Assembly: GCA_022711465.1 (NCBI GenBank)
Contig: JAKLEZ010000004.1
Coordinates: forward strand, 124,001-188,000
DNA from: Planctomycetota bacterium
GTDB lineage: Bacteria > Planctomycetota > Phycisphaerae > UBA1845 > PWPN01
Direction: 5' to 3'
Length of the DNA: 64,000 bases
The notes under the pieces were generated by a model. That model was given only the letters and a program-made list of their open reading frames with translations, did not search any database and was not told the DNA's origin. The position numbers and the translations under genes are program-made. Shown here piece by piece: positions 25,920-35,559 of this stretch; the first letter of the stretch is position 1; the number at the start of each line of letters is the position of its first letter.

Positions 25920-28850
25920 TCAGTCGGCGCAGGTCTTGTCCACCGGAACATCCGGCCCGCTGGTCAGAGCACACTTCAGGAACGCCTGGAAGTCGGGGCC
26001 CGTAATCCGCCCGTCAGCATTCGTGTCGAAGCACCGGCACGTCGCGGCCATCTCGACAAAGGCACCGGTATAGCAGAGCTGATAGGCGCCAAAGTCGAGT
26101 TGATCGACGTCGCCGTCCTGATCGGCATCCGCGAACGGATAGGGGCAATCGGTGCTCAGGGTGCAGCCGACGCAGGCTTTGATGCGGTCGATCGAGCCGG
26201 TGCCTTGGCCTCCTGCCATGTTCTGGAAAAACGCCCAGGCGAAGGCGCCGTTGTTGAACTCATTGGTGATGACGCCCTTGCCCAACGAGGCGGTGTCCCA
26301 TCCACCGCCAACCTTGCCGCCGCCCTGAGCAGAAACACCGGCCGTCCACGGCGTAAAGACGGCGCCCGCCGACGGAGAAAAGCCGACCTTCCAGCCGGTC
26401 TGGTCCGCCTCGATCGTCACCACCAGAGGTTTCTCCGGGGTAATGGTGGTCACATTCGGCAGGGTGAACGTAGCCACGGTCTCCAGCCCCACGACCCCTT
26501 CCCAATCCTGACCGCTGAGATGCGACGCATTGGTCGCGCGGATGTGGCCGGTCACCACCAAATCTTGTGTCGGCAGGGTCCCGTTGGCCGCGTAGAAGAG
26601 GTTGACATACAGGCCACCGGAGGTGTTGCTGAAGAGTTGAGGGTCTCTGTTGGATGCGTCATGAGCTCGATTCGCGGAGATGATACCCAGCTCATGCCGG
26701 CAGTCGGCGCCTTCGCCGCCCGGGAAGCTGTTCCATCCTTCCTTGCTGACCGTGGCGCCGTTGATGACGTACTCGACGCGAATGCCGTTCGTGGTCATGA
26801 CCTTGAAATCGCCCGAGCCCTTCTTGCCGTAGATGCCGCACGCGCTCCAGTCATACGTGCCGTCGGTGACCTTCCAGCTCGAGTCCTGCTCGGTCTGCGT
26901 GGCACCATTGAAGTACTGGTACCATCCCCCGCCAGAACCGCCGCCGTTCGTGCCGACAACGTTGTCGTCAAAGTGATCGTTGACGATGATCAGGCCCTGA
27001 CCCGCCAGCATGTTGTTAAAGGTCGCGCTGTCGGTGAACAACCAGCCGGACTCGGGGTTCGCCGTCACGGTCAGCGTAGTGGCACCGTACCCGCCGGAGA
27101 TCGGCGTCACCGTCAATTGGGCGTTTGCGGTCCCGGTCGGAATCGGATAGGTAACGCCCGGGGCGACCGTCAGCCCGAAAGCGGGAATGCTCACCGAGAT
27201 CACCGACGAATCGAAGGAGAAGGTCAGGTTCAGGCCTTCCGGGGTGGTCTGGCCGGTGGGCGCCGACAAGGTCAACGACACCGGCGTCATGTTCGTCGGA
27301 TCGGTGAACGTGTGTTCATGAACCGAGAACGTCATCGCCGCGCTGGCATAGTGGGCGGCGATCTGAGACTCGGTGAGGGCCGCGCCGTAGACGGCCACTT
27401 CATCAATCTTGCCCTTAAACCCCCAGTCGCCCTGCGGGTCGACCGCCCCGATCTGGAAATTGCCCAGGAAACCTTCGGGCATCACCAGGCTGAGTGGAGT
27501 GTCGTCGTTCGTGACCCGCCGACCGTTAATGTAGAAATCCAACTGGCCGGCCTCGAAGACGGCGGCCAAGTGGTACCACTGGGCGGTTGCGAACAGATCA
27601 GCGACCGAAGACGCCCAAAAATGCCCCCCACCAGGAGCCTCGGAACCGCTCGTCTCGACGCCAAAGGACTTGTCGGATGTCCGCAACTCCATGCCATAGT
27701 AGGTGTAATCGTAGATGTCGGCGCACGACAGGACGGCAAGTCTTCCGGCATCCGGATCGCGGTACTTCAGGCTCATGGAAGGGTTAACCCAGGCCTCGAT
27801 CGTCCCGGACCCGCCGGCGAAGGTGAAGGCAGGCACGGGCCCCATGGTCACGCTCCCCAGGCCGGAGAGCCCCAGGCCCAGAGCCTGGCCACCCGCAAAT
27901 CCGCTCGTCCAACTCGTGGGCCCGACCAGGGTGCCGTTCACTGTGCCTTTCTTGTCCGCCACCGACACTGAGTCCCCCTCGAAGCTGTAGAAGCTCAACA
28001 GGGAGGCTTCGGCCTGAACGGCGCTCTCGTACCCCGCCAGGATACTCAGCGACGTGGTCGGCGAGTCAAAACCCATGCCAACCATGGCCTCATAGTGCGA
28101 CGCGATCTGCCCTTCAGTCAACGCGTCGTCGTAGACAGCCACCTCATCAATCTTGCCTTTGAACAACTCCGCTCCGGTCGGGGAGGACGAGCCGATCTGG
28201 AAGGGCTGACCAATGTCACCCCCGATGCCCCAGAAGTTGCCGATCCGCACCCCGTTGGCGTAGATCTTGACCGTCCAGGTGGGCTGATCGAAGACGAAAA
28301 CCAGATGATACCACTCGGTCGTCTTGAATGGATAGCTGAATGGATGGTAGCCCATCCCTCCCGCGTAGACGCCCCAGCCGTTCAGCCAGCCGTCCAGGTG
28401 CATGCTGAACCGGGTCGGCCCTCCGTCACGGGCCGCGGCCAGCGCCGGATTGGAGCCGTACAAGCCGGGATTCGCGCCAGGCCGAATCCACATCTCGACG
28501 GACCCGGGGTTGCTGTGACCCGTTTCGGCATCACCCTCGTAGAAGTTGAACTTCTCGACCACCCCGAAGTTCACCCAGCCGGCGCCATCGAGGGTCAAGG
28601 CCTGTCCTGTGGCGCCCAGGGCCTCATCGGCCACGGTGAACCCGGCCGTGCCCTGCAGCGTGCCGTTGTGACCGCCGCTGGCAGTGTCGACCACACTTCC
28701 GGAGTCGGCGTCAAACGTGTAGTAGCTGACCAGTTTCGCCTCTGACCTGACCGCGGCCTGATACTCGGGCAAGCCGGCGAACGCGGCCGAGCCAACGAGC
28801 ATGGCGGCCACAGTGGCCACCCGCAGCATGTTGCCAACATGAACTGACAT
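25920..28850 (-). CDS. large secreted protein with two LamG domains and dockerin-like C-terminus
   Basis: 976 residues. Signal peptide MLRVATVAAMLVGSAAFAG. Two LamG/concanavalin-like domains, about 12-230 and 255-500 (each begins with LVSYYTFD / LLSFYSFEGD and ends with KGKIDEVAVY-ALTExQIA). A beta-rich middle follows, another jelly-roll-like region (about 620-890), and a C-terminal pair of calcium-binding loops (DADQDGDVDQLDF and DTNADGRITGPDF) as in type I dockerins. AAGGAGGG lies 7 bases before the ATG, which selects this start over an upstream ATG. Likely cell-surface glycan binding; dockerin-like tails in planctomycetes need not mean cellulosomes. Function unproven. Confidence 0.85.
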   Translation of the reverse strand: MSVHVGNMLRVATVAAMLVGSAAFAGLPEYQAAVRSEAKLVSYYTFDADSGSVVDTASGGHNGTLQGTAGFTVADEALGATGQALTLDGAGWVNFGVVEKFNFYEGDAETGHSNPGSVEMWIRPGANPGLYGSNPALAAARDGGPTRFSMHLDGWLNGWGVYAGGMGYHPFSYPFKTTEWYHLVFVFDQPTWTVKIYANGVRIGNFWGIGGDIGQPFQIGSSSPTGAELFKGKIDEVAVYDDALTEGQIASHYEAMVGMGFDSPTTSLSILAGYESAVQAEASLLSFYSFEGDSVSVADKKGTVNGTLVGPTSWTSGFAGGQALGLGLSGLGSVTMGPVPAFTFAGGSGTIEAWVNPSMSLKYRDPDAGRLAVLSCADIYDYTYYGMELRTSDKSFGVETSGSEAPGGGHFWASSVADLFATAQWYHLAAVFEAGQLDFYINGRRVTNDDTPLSLVMPEGFLGNFQIGAVDPQGDWGFKGKIDEVAVYGAALTESQIAAHYASAAMTFSVHEHTFTDPTNMTPVSLTLSAPTGQTTPEGLNLTFSFDSSVISVSIPAFGLTVAPGVTYPIPTGTANAQLTVTPISGGYGATTLTVTANPESGWLFTDSATFNNMLAGQGLIIVNDHFDDNVVGTNGGGSGGGWYQYFNGATQTEQDSSWKVTDGTYDWSACGIYGKKGSGDFKVMTTNGIRVEYVINGATVSKEGWNSFPGGEGADCRHELGIISANRAHDASNRDPQLFSNTSGGLYVNLFYAANGTLPTQDLVVTGHIRATNASHLSGQDWEGVVGLETVATFTLPNVTTITPEKPLVVTIEADQTGWKVGFSPSAGAVFTPWTAGVSAQGGGKVGGGWDTASLGKGVITNEFNNGAFAWAFFQNMAGGQGTGSIDRIKACVGCTLSTDCPYPFADADQDGDVDQLDFGAYQLCYTGAFVEMAATCRCFDTNADGRITGPDFQAFLKCALTSGPDVPVDKTCAD

Positions 28851-29222
28851 ACGAATACCCTCCTTCATGAAAAGGGTGATGGTAGCGAAAGCCAAATGCC
28901 GTCTCCGCTACGGCATGGAGCAGGGCCAGTCATCCCCGTTTGTGGACGCAACGCAGGCCCCAGGTGGCGATGCCCCGTGGGCCCCCCGCGATCACCGCCC
29001 GGAGCCCCGCTGGCAGGGTGAACATGGGGCTTCCAGACCCTACTCATACTATCGGTTTCTCGAACCCGGTCACTAGGCTCTTTCGCGCAAATTGGTTCGC
29101 GCTTTGCGTCATCCCGGGGCAGGAGGGCGCCATCCGCGCATCTATCGGTCCTGGGCGCGTGCGCCCCGGCAGCGAGGCGCCTGAGCGGCCCCGGAGAGGC
29201 GAACCGGGAAGGGCCGGCACCG
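28851..29222. other. gene-free stretch, 372 bases
   Basis: Leader of the large LamG gene plus spacer after the YdcF-like gene. It contains a perfect 7-bp hairpin (ATGCCGT at 28896-28902 with ACGGCAT at 28910-28916) in the likely leader. No clear promoter boxes and no gene are seen. Confidence 0.5.
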
Positions 29223-29897
29223 TCAGATTCTGCCCATCAGCCAGTACTGCAGCAGTCCCACGTACTCGTAGAGCACATGTGGAAGCAACTGGAGGCGGCA
29301 ACGTAGGCGCATGAAGTACGGAACATCTTGCTGCGGCAGGAAACCCGCACCGAAGACGGAGAAGTGCCGGTAGCCCGCCTTGGCGAAGCAGCCGGCGGCG
29401 CGGCGGCTGTGGTGGTGGCTGGTGACGATGAGCAGGCGGGTGGTTTGCGGATCGATGCCTGGCAGGCGGTCGATGCCGGCCGGATGGGCCTCGGTCGTGC
29501 CTGACGTGGAATCGGTCATGATGCGATCGCGGGGAATGCCGCACTGGATGAGTGTGTCGTGCATCCACTCGGCCGCGACCGGGTGATTGCTCACGATGAC
29601 TTTGGGGGCGAAGCCGCGCCGGTAGGCATCCACTGCCCAGAGCAGGCGAGCCGGGTTGCCACCCAGGCAAACGATGTAGTCGGCCTTGGCCGGCGGCGTG
29701 GTCACGTCGAGCCAGGCATAGAGCCGCTCCACTGCGGGCGTGAGCACGAGCACGATCTGGGTCAAGGCAATGAGGATGAGGGCGGCCCGCGTCAGCCGAT
29801 ACCCCCGGCGCACGATGCGAATCGGGAGCCAGGGTTTGGGGGCGGGTGTCTGAGGGTCCACCAGGTTCGTTGTCGGAGGTTGAGTCGCCTGCTTCAT
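29223..29897 (-). CDS. YdcF/DUF218-family membrane-anchored protein
   Basis: 224 residues. One membrane helix (RAALILIALTQIVLVLTPAV, about 38-57) then a Rossmann-like DUF218 domain: ADYIVCLGG, RRGFAPKVIVSN, TTEAHPAGI and LLIVTSHHHSRRA are the family blocks. SanA/YdcF/ElyC proteins act in envelope processes, but their reaction is unsettled. The start (29897) lies 18 bases from the start of the divergent gene, so each promoter overlaps the other gene. I see no strong ribosome site. Confidence 0.8.
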   Translation of the reverse strand: MKQATQPPTTNLVDPQTPAPKPWLPIRIVRRGYRLTRAALILIALTQIVLVLTPAVERLYAWLDVTTPPAKADYIVCLGGNPARLLWAVDAYRRGFAPKVIVSNHPVAAEWMHDTLIQCGIPRDRIMTDSTSGTTEAHPAGIDRLPGIDPQTTRLLIVTSHHHSRRAAGCFAKAGYRHFSVFGAGFLPQQDVPYFMRLRCRLQLLPHVLYEYVGLLQYWLMGRI

Positions 29898-29908
29898 GGG
29901 GCTATAAC
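29880..29908 (+). promoter_or_regulatory. promoter giving a probable leaderless mRNA for the 29916 gene
   Basis: TTGAGT (29880-29885), 17-base spacer, TATAAC (29903-29908). The -10 box ends 7 bases before ATG 29916, so the transcript should start at or next to the start codon. The -35 box lies inside the first codons of the divergent YdcF-like gene. Confidence 0.55.
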
Positions 29909-29915
29909 TCGTGGC

Positions 29916-31508
29916 ATGCCATCAAGGCCGGTTCATCAGGATTGGCTTGCGGTGTTCCTCATCAGCCTGGCCGTTTATGCCGCCACCGCCAACCGCGGAG
30001 CCCAGTGGCAAGATTCCGGCGCCTACATCCTGAGCATTACGACGGGCGAGTTGAAGAGCCCGCTGGGGCTCGCGCTGACCCATCCGCTGCATTATGGACT
30101 CGGGCGGCTGTCCATGCAATTGCTGAGCTTCGCCGAGCCGAGTGCGGCCATCACCTGGGTGAGTTCTCTGGCCGCGGCCCTGACGATCGCGAACGTGTTT
30201 GGTGCGGCTCGCTGCCTGACGGGCAACGGGTGGGCGGCGCTGTTCGCGGCCGCGTCGCTGGCCGTCGGGCACACTTTCTGGCGGCTGGCCACGATTGCGG
30301 AGGTGTACCCGGTCAGCGCTGCCCTGCTGGCCGGTGAGTGCTGGTGCCTGATCGCGTTCCTGCGCAGGGGGGGGCGAGGGTACCTGCGGGGCATGTTGCT
30401 GCTCAACGGGCTGGGGATCGCCAACCACCTTCAGGCAACACTGACCGCACCGGTACTCGGTCTCGTGACCCTGTTTGCGGTCCGGGCTCATCGTGTCACC
30501 TGGGGCCAGGCGGTCACCGGGACCGCACTCTGGCTTCTGGGCACACTGCCCTATTCCAGTCTGGTGGTGCACGAGTTGCTGGTGACGGGCGACTGGCCGG
30601 GCACCGTGCAGTCGGCTCTTCTCGGAAACGGCGGCGTGTACCAGGGCAGCGTTTTCAACCTGTCATTATCGCTCAAGTGCACGGTGATCACCCTCGGTTT
30701 CGTGCTGCTCAGCTTCCCCAATCTCTTTCTGCCCGCGGCCGTGTATGGCCTGGTCAAGCGGCGAACACCCGGTATTCCCATTGCCGTCCCACGAGCGCTC
30801 ATCGCCGGGCTGCTGATCCACAGCCTCTTCGTGCTCCGGTACGACGTGATCGATCAGTACACCTTCATGCTGCCGACCTACGTGTTTCTGGCCCTCTTCG
30901 CCGCGATCGGCGCAGCGGTGTTCTTCGGCAGCCCCGACCCTGCAGCGGGCCGGCTCCTGGTTCACGGTGCTTCCCGGACCACGAGCGGCTCGGGGGTGCG
31001 CTGGGCAAGCTCTCGTCGCGCCGCGTGCACAATGGGCGTTCTGCTGCTGATGGCGACTCCGGCCCTGTATGCCCTGGCTCCGATGGTCACACGCCATTCA
31101 GGCGTGTTGGAGAGAGCAGGTCTGGCCCGACACAAACCCTACCGCGACGACGATGTCTACCTCTTCGTACCCTGGGCCTGCGCGGATCGTTCCGCGGAGC
31201 AGATGAGCCGAGCGGCCGTGTCGCTGGCGGGTGACGCCGGGCGGATTCTGGCGGCCGACCCCATGGGCCGCGACGCCATCTGCTACCGGGCGATCCGCGA
31301 AGGCCAGACGGACATCCAGGTCACACCCTTCCTGCCGAAGCACGGAGGACGGATTCTCGAGGACGCCGTCGTCGAAGCGCTTTCCGGCCGACGTGTCGTC
31401 TTCGTGCCGGCGGATGTCACCCAGCCGGCTCCGCCCGGAGTGAAGGCCGAGCGGCACAACGGGCTCTTCCTGATCACCGGGCCGGACGTGAGCCAGGCGC
31501 CAGACTGA
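29916..31508 (+). CDS. polytopic membrane protein, DUF2723 / glycosyltransferase-like
   Basis: 530 residues. About ten membrane helices in the first 430 residues; the N-terminal pattern (YAATANRGAQWQDSGAYILS and LALTHPLHYGLGRL) resembles DUF2723 and PMT-like membrane glycosyltransferases, where an acidic residue in the first external loop (here the Asp of WQDSG) is catalytic. A soluble C-terminal part of about 100 residues follows. No ribosome site precedes ATG 29916; a promoter sits directly before it, consistent with leaderless expression. Likely role: transfer of sugars from a lipid carrier on the outer face. Function inferred. Confidence 0.7.
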   Translation: MPSRPVHQDWLAVFLISLAVYAATANRGAQWQDSGAYILSITTGELKSPLGLALTHPLHYGLGRLSMQLLSFAEPSAAITWVSSLAAALTIANVFGAARCLTGNGWAALFAAASLAVGHTFWRLATIAEVYPVSAALLAGECWCLIAFLRRGGRGYLRGMLLLNGLGIANHLQATLTAPVLGLVTLFAVRAHRVTWGQAVTGTALWLLGTLPYSSLVVHELLVTGDWPGTVQSALLGNGGVYQGSVFNLSLSLKCTVITLGFVLLSFPNLFLPAAVYGLVKRRTPGIPIAVPRALIAGLLIHSLFVLRYDVIDQYTFMLPTYVFLALFAAIGAAVFFGSPDPAAGRLLVHGASRTTSGSGVRWASSRRAACTMGVLLLMATPALYALAPMVTRHSGVLERAGLARHKPYRDDDVYLFVPWACADRSAEQMSRAAVSLAGDAGRILAADPMGRDAICYRAIREGQTDIQVTPFLPKHGGRILEDAVVEALSGRRVVFVPADVTQPAPPGVKAERHNGLFLITGPDVSQAPD

Positions 31509-31730
31509 GCTTCCGGGTCGAGCAAGGCGACTGCTGATCTGACGCGGAGGTTGCCCGGTGGACCGATAATCTCCCGCCTGCGGCCTCAACGCGATTTGAC
31601 CCCGCAACTAAAGACAGCATTCTCGTTTCGTTCGCCGGAATGGGCGTAGATCCCCCCGTTTCGGACGGGTAGAATGTGGCGAGCGAGGCACTTCACGCGG
31701 CCGACGGCTTCGAGGAGGCGGAGGAAAGTG

Positions 31731-32129
31731 ATGCGTCAAGACATCCACTCACCGGCTGGCGGCCGATCAGGCCAGGAAGCTCCCGTCTATCCCGCGCCCG
31801 AGTTCACCCGCGAGGAGAAGCGGCGCATCTTCAAGCAGATGGTCGTACACGAGCTGGAGGGCGGCTTCCTGCGGTACTCCCGCCGCGAAGCCCTGATGCG
31901 CTATGCCGCCCAGCTCAGGATCGCCGAGTTCGAAGCCACGCTCCTCATCGCCGAAGCCCAGTACTCGCCCGACACGCTGGAGACTGTGGATCCGATCGAG
32001 TTCGGGACGGCCGTGACCTTGAAGTCGGCCACCAGTCCGGAGCGGTGGTCGATCTCCCTGCGCATCGCGATCGCTATCGCCGTGGCCGCCCTCATTGATG
32101 CCGTGATCATCTACTTGCTGTTCGTGTAG
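31731..32129 (+). CDS. small protein with C-terminal membrane helix, unknown
   Basis: 132 residues. GAGG (31721-31724) lies 6 bases before ATG 31731. A charged, helical N-terminal part (FTREEKRRIFKQMVVHELEG and REALMRYAAQLRIAEFEATL) is followed by one C-terminal membrane helix (IAIAIAVAALIDAVIIYLLF). The layout suggests a tail-anchored cytoplasmic protein. I recognise no family. It follows the membrane glycosyltransferase-like gene by 222 bases and converges with the metallophosphoesterase gene. Confidence 0.65.
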   Translation: MRQDIHSPAGGRSGQEAPVYPAPEFTREEKRRIFKQMVVHELEGGFLRYSRREALMRYAAQLRIAEFEATLLIAEAQYSPDTLETVDPIEFGTAVTLKSATSPERWSISLRIAIAIAVAALIDAVIIYLLFV

Positions 32130-32181
32130 GCCACAAGCGGTCGACGGTCGATGACCGGCGTGGCCCGAAGCTGACTTCCGC

Positions 32182-33663
32182 TCACCGTCTCAAGAGTATC
32201 TGGCCTCGGCGATCGCCGGGACTCCCTTCCGGCTCGACCTCCTGCGGCGTGGGCGTTTGCGTCAGTGCCTTCCTGGCCCTGTCCAGCTTGGCCAGGGCCC
32301 GGGCCACCTCGCGCATGGCCCGCAACGGATCGTCGCCGAGGGCGGGCAGATCGTCATCCAGATGAGAGAACATGTCGTAACCGATGAGCACGGAATTGTC
32401 GGCCGCGTTGCGCCAGATCTCGATGATCCGGCCCTCCTGCGGGAGGGCGAGCGTACTGCAGGTCTGGATCTCCACATAGCCGTTTCGGTCGAACACCCGG
32501 TTCACATGATGGTGACCCGCCAGGTGCAGAACCACGTTGGGGTACTCGTTCAGGAGGTTGCGGAGGTCGGCCGGCCCGACCACGAGCTCGGAGAGCACCT
32601 CCAGCGAACGGCTCGGATAATGCGAGGCCAGAACAACCAGCTCGCCGCGTGCCTGGGCGGTGGCGAGTTCGCGGCGCAAAAACTCGCGCTGGACGATGGA
32701 GATGCAGCCGTCGTCATAGGGAAGCGCGGGAATGGTCAGCAAGCGATCGCTGGTGTCCATGCCGATGAGCCGCAGTCCGGGGAGTGGTGAAACACTGTAC
32801 CAGCCCGCGTCGTTCTCGGCCTCGGTGTATCCGTGGCCGGCCGGCTCCGTGGCCGTACTGGACAAGGCTCGCTTGAACTCCGAGCGGTCGAAGTAGGCCC
32901 GGGCGGGATTGGGCGTGACCAGGCTGGGGGTCTCCAGCAGGGCCGGTGGGCCGGGGCGGGCCGGCGTCACCTGGCCGTGCGTCCAGCAGCCGGTCGGATC
33001 GAGCAGGGTCGGAGCCAGGATGCCCAGACGGGAGCTGATCGGGAGAGGTGCTCTCCGCACGCCGTCCGGGAAAGTCACGATCGCAAGCGTCCCCTGGGCA
33101 TAGGTGTCGTGATTGCCAGGTACGGTGTACCAGGGAATCGACGGGCATTCGCCGTGCAGCCCGCTGCGATAAAGACCCTGGGCCTGAAAAGCGGCGTACG
33201 GGTCCAGGTTCGCCGCCGGCCGGGCATCCGCAGGCCGGTCATCCGGACCCGAAAGCGGCTCGACCATTCGGCCGTCCATGACATCCAGGGCCCACCCCAG
33301 CTCGTTGGATTGTGCGTTGTCGCACAGGTCGCCGGTGTGGATGACGAAATCGATGGTCAGACCCGACTGGTGGACCCGGTTCGTCGCCCGCACCATGCCG
33401 TCCAGAAGCTGCGGAGCATAGGCTTCCCAAGGTCGCCAGGCGCTGTTCACCACCACGTCGAAACCGGCGTACCTTGCCGGTGACTCGATGTCGAGCAGGT
33501 GGGAATCGCTGATGTGCACGATCCGGGCGACGAGCACCGCATCGGCTACGCCGGCCACCTTCACTTCACGTTCAGGCCACAGGAGGCTCGTGTCCACCGG
33601 GCTCCCGCAGCCCGCAAGTAAGCCCGCCGCAACGGCGACCGGTAGAAGTCTCATGTAACTCAT
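32182..33663 (-). CDS. lipoprotein metallophosphoesterase
   Basis: 493 residues. Calcineurin-like phosphoesterase with all five blocks: HISDSHL (Asp53, His55), VIHTGDLCDN, VPGNHD, VLASHYPS and LAGHHHVN, binding two metals. A lipobox LLAGC (Cys19) after a short hydrophobic stretch indicates a lipid-anchored exported enzyme. Two candidate starts exist, 33663 and 33654. A good promoter ends 6 bases before 33663, so that start fits a leaderless mRNA; neither has a strong ribosome site. A proline- and charge-rich tail follows the catalytic domain. Substrate unknown. Confidence 0.85.
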   Translation of the reverse strand: MSYMRLLPVAVAAGLLAGCGSPVDTSLLWPEREVKVAGVADAVLVARIVHISDSHLLDIESPARYAGFDVVVNSAWRPWEAYAPQLLDGMVRATNRVHQSGLTIDFVIHTGDLCDNAQSNELGWALDVMDGRMVEPLSGPDDRPADARPAANLDPYAAFQAQGLYRSGLHGECPSIPWYTVPGNHDTYAQGTLAIVTFPDGVRRAPLPISSRLGILAPTLLDPTGCWTHGQVTPARPGPPALLETPSLVTPNPARAYFDRSEFKRALSSTATEPAGHGYTEAENDAGWYSVSPLPGLRLIGMDTSDRLLTIPALPYDDGCISIVQREFLRRELATAQARGELVVLASHYPSRSLEVLSELVVGPADLRNLLNEYPNVVLHLAGHHHVNRVFDRNGYVEIQTCSTLALPQEGRIIEIWRNAADNSVLIGYDMFSHLDDDLPALGDDPLRAMREVARALAKLDRARKALTQTPTPQEVEPEGSPGDRRGQILLRR

Positions 33664-33669
33664 AGACGC

Positions 33670-33697
33670 ATCATACACGAAATACCAGCAGCGACAA
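33670..33697 (-). promoter_or_regulatory. promoter giving a probable leaderless mRNA for the phosphoesterase
   Basis: TTGTCG (33692-33697), 16-base spacer, TATGAT (33670-33675; 5 of 6) on the minus strand. The -10 box ends 6 bases before the ATG at 33663. Confidence 0.5.
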
Positions 33698-33700
33698 ACC

Positions 33701-33727
33701 CGATACCGCACGCGTCGGCGGGTATCG
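33701..33727. terminator. weak hairpin between GH5-like and phosphoesterase genes
   Basis: CGATACC (33701-33707) and GGTATCG (33721-33727) make a perfect 7-bp stem with a 13-base loop. On the minus strand GGGTTTG follows, a poor U-tract. It could end transcription of the upstream GH5-like gene before the phosphoesterase promoter. Confidence 0.3.
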
Positions 33728-33820
33728 GTTCAGTCGCAGGCCGAGCCTCTCAAGACCGCCGCCTCGCGTCTCAAGCGCGGGCCGGCTTGCCCCGAACCGG
33801 GCGTGAGGGCTTGACCATGA

Positions 33821-35281
33821 TCAGGGACCGGCGACCCGCTTCACCGCCAGGGCGATGTCTTCCGTGTAGGGCGGCGACGTCAGGCTTCGCCGGCCACCGT
33901 CGTGCGGGATCCTCTCGGCCTTGTCGGTCCGGCCGGTCCTCGTGTTCAGCCATTCGGCCTGGTATGTCCCCGGCGGCAATTCCAGCACCAGCTCGGCCTG
34001 CGTTCCTCCGAGAATGTAGACCGCGTAGGCCTTGCCTTCCTCGGCCAGCACGCGCACAGTGACTCGGGCCGTCCTGGCCTCGTCGCGTGCCCCGCCGAGA
34101 CTCGCGGTAACACTGCCCCCCTTGATCACCTCGTTGCCCGGCCTCATTCGCACAAAATCAAAGCCCTCCATAAACTTCCTGAGAATCCCCAGCTGGGCGC
34201 GCAGTTCGGGGCTGCCGCCGCCCGGCGACTGGTAGTCGCGAAGCGTGCCGGCCGGGTGCTTCGGAGTGAAGGAGTAATCCAGGCTGCTGTATATGCCCCC
34301 GCCGGCGAGGACGAAATCCCAGCCCTCGGTGCGGTAGAGGGCGTCGGCCTTGCCGCGAAATCCGGTCTCGTCATCGCCGACGACCCTGTCGAGGCCGTAG
34401 TTCATCCCGACCGTGTCCGGAGGTTGGGCATAGTGAAAGTTCAGGATCGAGACCCGCGGGTCGGGTTTCTCGACCTTCCGGCGACCGTTGGCGATGTTCT
34501 GAGCGATGAGATGCTTGTTGGGCAGGGCCCGCTCGGTTTCGGCAATGACCTGGGCGATGCGGGCCTGCCATTCGAGCGTGACCCCGCCGAAGTACGGCTC
34601 GTTGCAGATCTCGAAGTAGACATTGTCGAACGCGTTCAGCTCGGTGACCGCCTTGCGGGTCAACGCTTCCTGAATCTCCTGCAGATCCTCGTGCCTCAGC
34701 GTGTAGACCTCCTCGCGGGGGCAACGGCCGATCTGGTGGGTGTTGTTAGCCGCGTTCATCGGGTTGACCTTCCAGAGATCCTCTTCGTAGAAGGGGCAGA
34801 AGAGCACGTATTCGACGACGATCCCGCGCTTGCCGGCCTGGGCGAGGAAGTCCTTCAGGCGGGCGAAATAGGCGTCGTCGAACCGCTTCAGGTCGAACTT
34901 GCCGCCATCCGAGGCCCCGGGGGTAGAGGTGCGCGGCCACGGGGCCTGGTAGCGCTGGGGGGCCAGCGTGTTGTCGGTGATGCGGAACGAACCGGGGATT
35001 TCGCGGTAGGTGCCCGAAAACGTGCGGGTGAGATTCAGACCCTTGGACTGGAGCTCGTCAAGGTAGGCGAGGTAGTCAAAGTCCAGGTTGAGCACCGCGC
35101 CGTAGTGCTCTCCGGAAGTGATGAGGATCGTTGGCTTCCCGCGGAAGAGGAAGTAGCGAGGGTTGTCCGGGTGCAGCCCCAGGCCGGTCGATTCGCCCCC
35201 CCGCTTCTCTTCGGCGGCAGCCGGGGTAACGAGAAAAACAGCCACCAGAGCGATCATCAACGCGTACGCGGCAGATCTCAT
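33821..35281 (-). CDS. secreted GH5-like (beta/alpha)8 glycoside hydrolase
   Basis: 486 residues. Signal peptide MRSAAYALMIALVAVFLVTP, cleavage near AAAEE. The TIM-barrel signature is VYFEICNEP, with the Asn-Glu-Pro acid/base of clan GH-A, and an early NLTRTFSGTYR strand. The second catalytic Glu is not evident to me; the region GWDFVLAGGGIYSSLDYSF is where it would be expected, so activity is uncertain. A beta-sandwich C-terminal region (about 390-480) ends the protein. GAGGG lies 7 bases before the ATG; a longer in-frame start at 35362 lacks support. Probably acts on a polysaccharide; substrate unknown. Confidence 0.75.
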   Translation of the reverse strand: MRSAAYALMIALVAVFLVTPAAAEEKRGGESTGLGLHPDNPRYFLFRGKPTILITSGEHYGAVLNLDFDYLAYLDELQSKGLNLTRTFSGTYREIPGSFRITDNTLAPQRYQAPWPRTSTPGASDGGKFDLKRFDDAYFARLKDFLAQAGKRGIVVEYVLFCPFYEEDLWKVNPMNAANNTHQIGRCPREEVYTLRHEDLQEIQEALTRKAVTELNAFDNVYFEICNEPYFGGVTLEWQARIAQVIAETERALPNKHLIAQNIANGRRKVEKPDPRVSILNFHYAQPPDTVGMNYGLDRVVGDDETGFRGKADALYRTEGWDFVLAGGGIYSSLDYSFTPKHPAGTLRDYQSPGGGSPELRAQLGILRKFMEGFDFVRMRPGNEVIKGGSVTASLGGARDEARTARVTVRVLAEEGKAYAVYILGGTQAELVLELPPGTYQAEWLNTRTGRTDKAERIPHDGGRRSLTSPPYTEDIALAVKRVAGP

Positions 35282-35345
35282 GGCCAAACCCTCGTGGATG
35301 AAGTGTCCACCCCGGGAGGTCCGAGAGCCTCCCGAGCGGCCGGTG

Positions 35346-35374
35346 ATTGTACCGAGTCGCACGAATCGCGGAAA
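35346..35374 (-). promoter_or_regulatory. possible promoter of the GH5-like gene
   Basis: TACAAT (35346-35351; 5 of 6) with a weak TTTCCG -35 box (35369-35374) and 17-base spacer on the minus strand, about 65 bases before the start at 35281. Confidence 0.35.
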
Positions 35375-35559
35375 GAAATGAGACAGAACCCGACTTGGAG
35401 GTGAGTCTTCGAAAGGCGGACGATCTCGGGCCGGCTATGCGATCAGGACACGGGTCAGCGCCGGGAGCGCCCAGGATCCTCCCCGCGACCGCCGGGCATA
35501 GGAACTGCCCGATGGCTCTCCGTCGGTGGTTGCACGATCGGCCCGCAAAGAGACAAACG

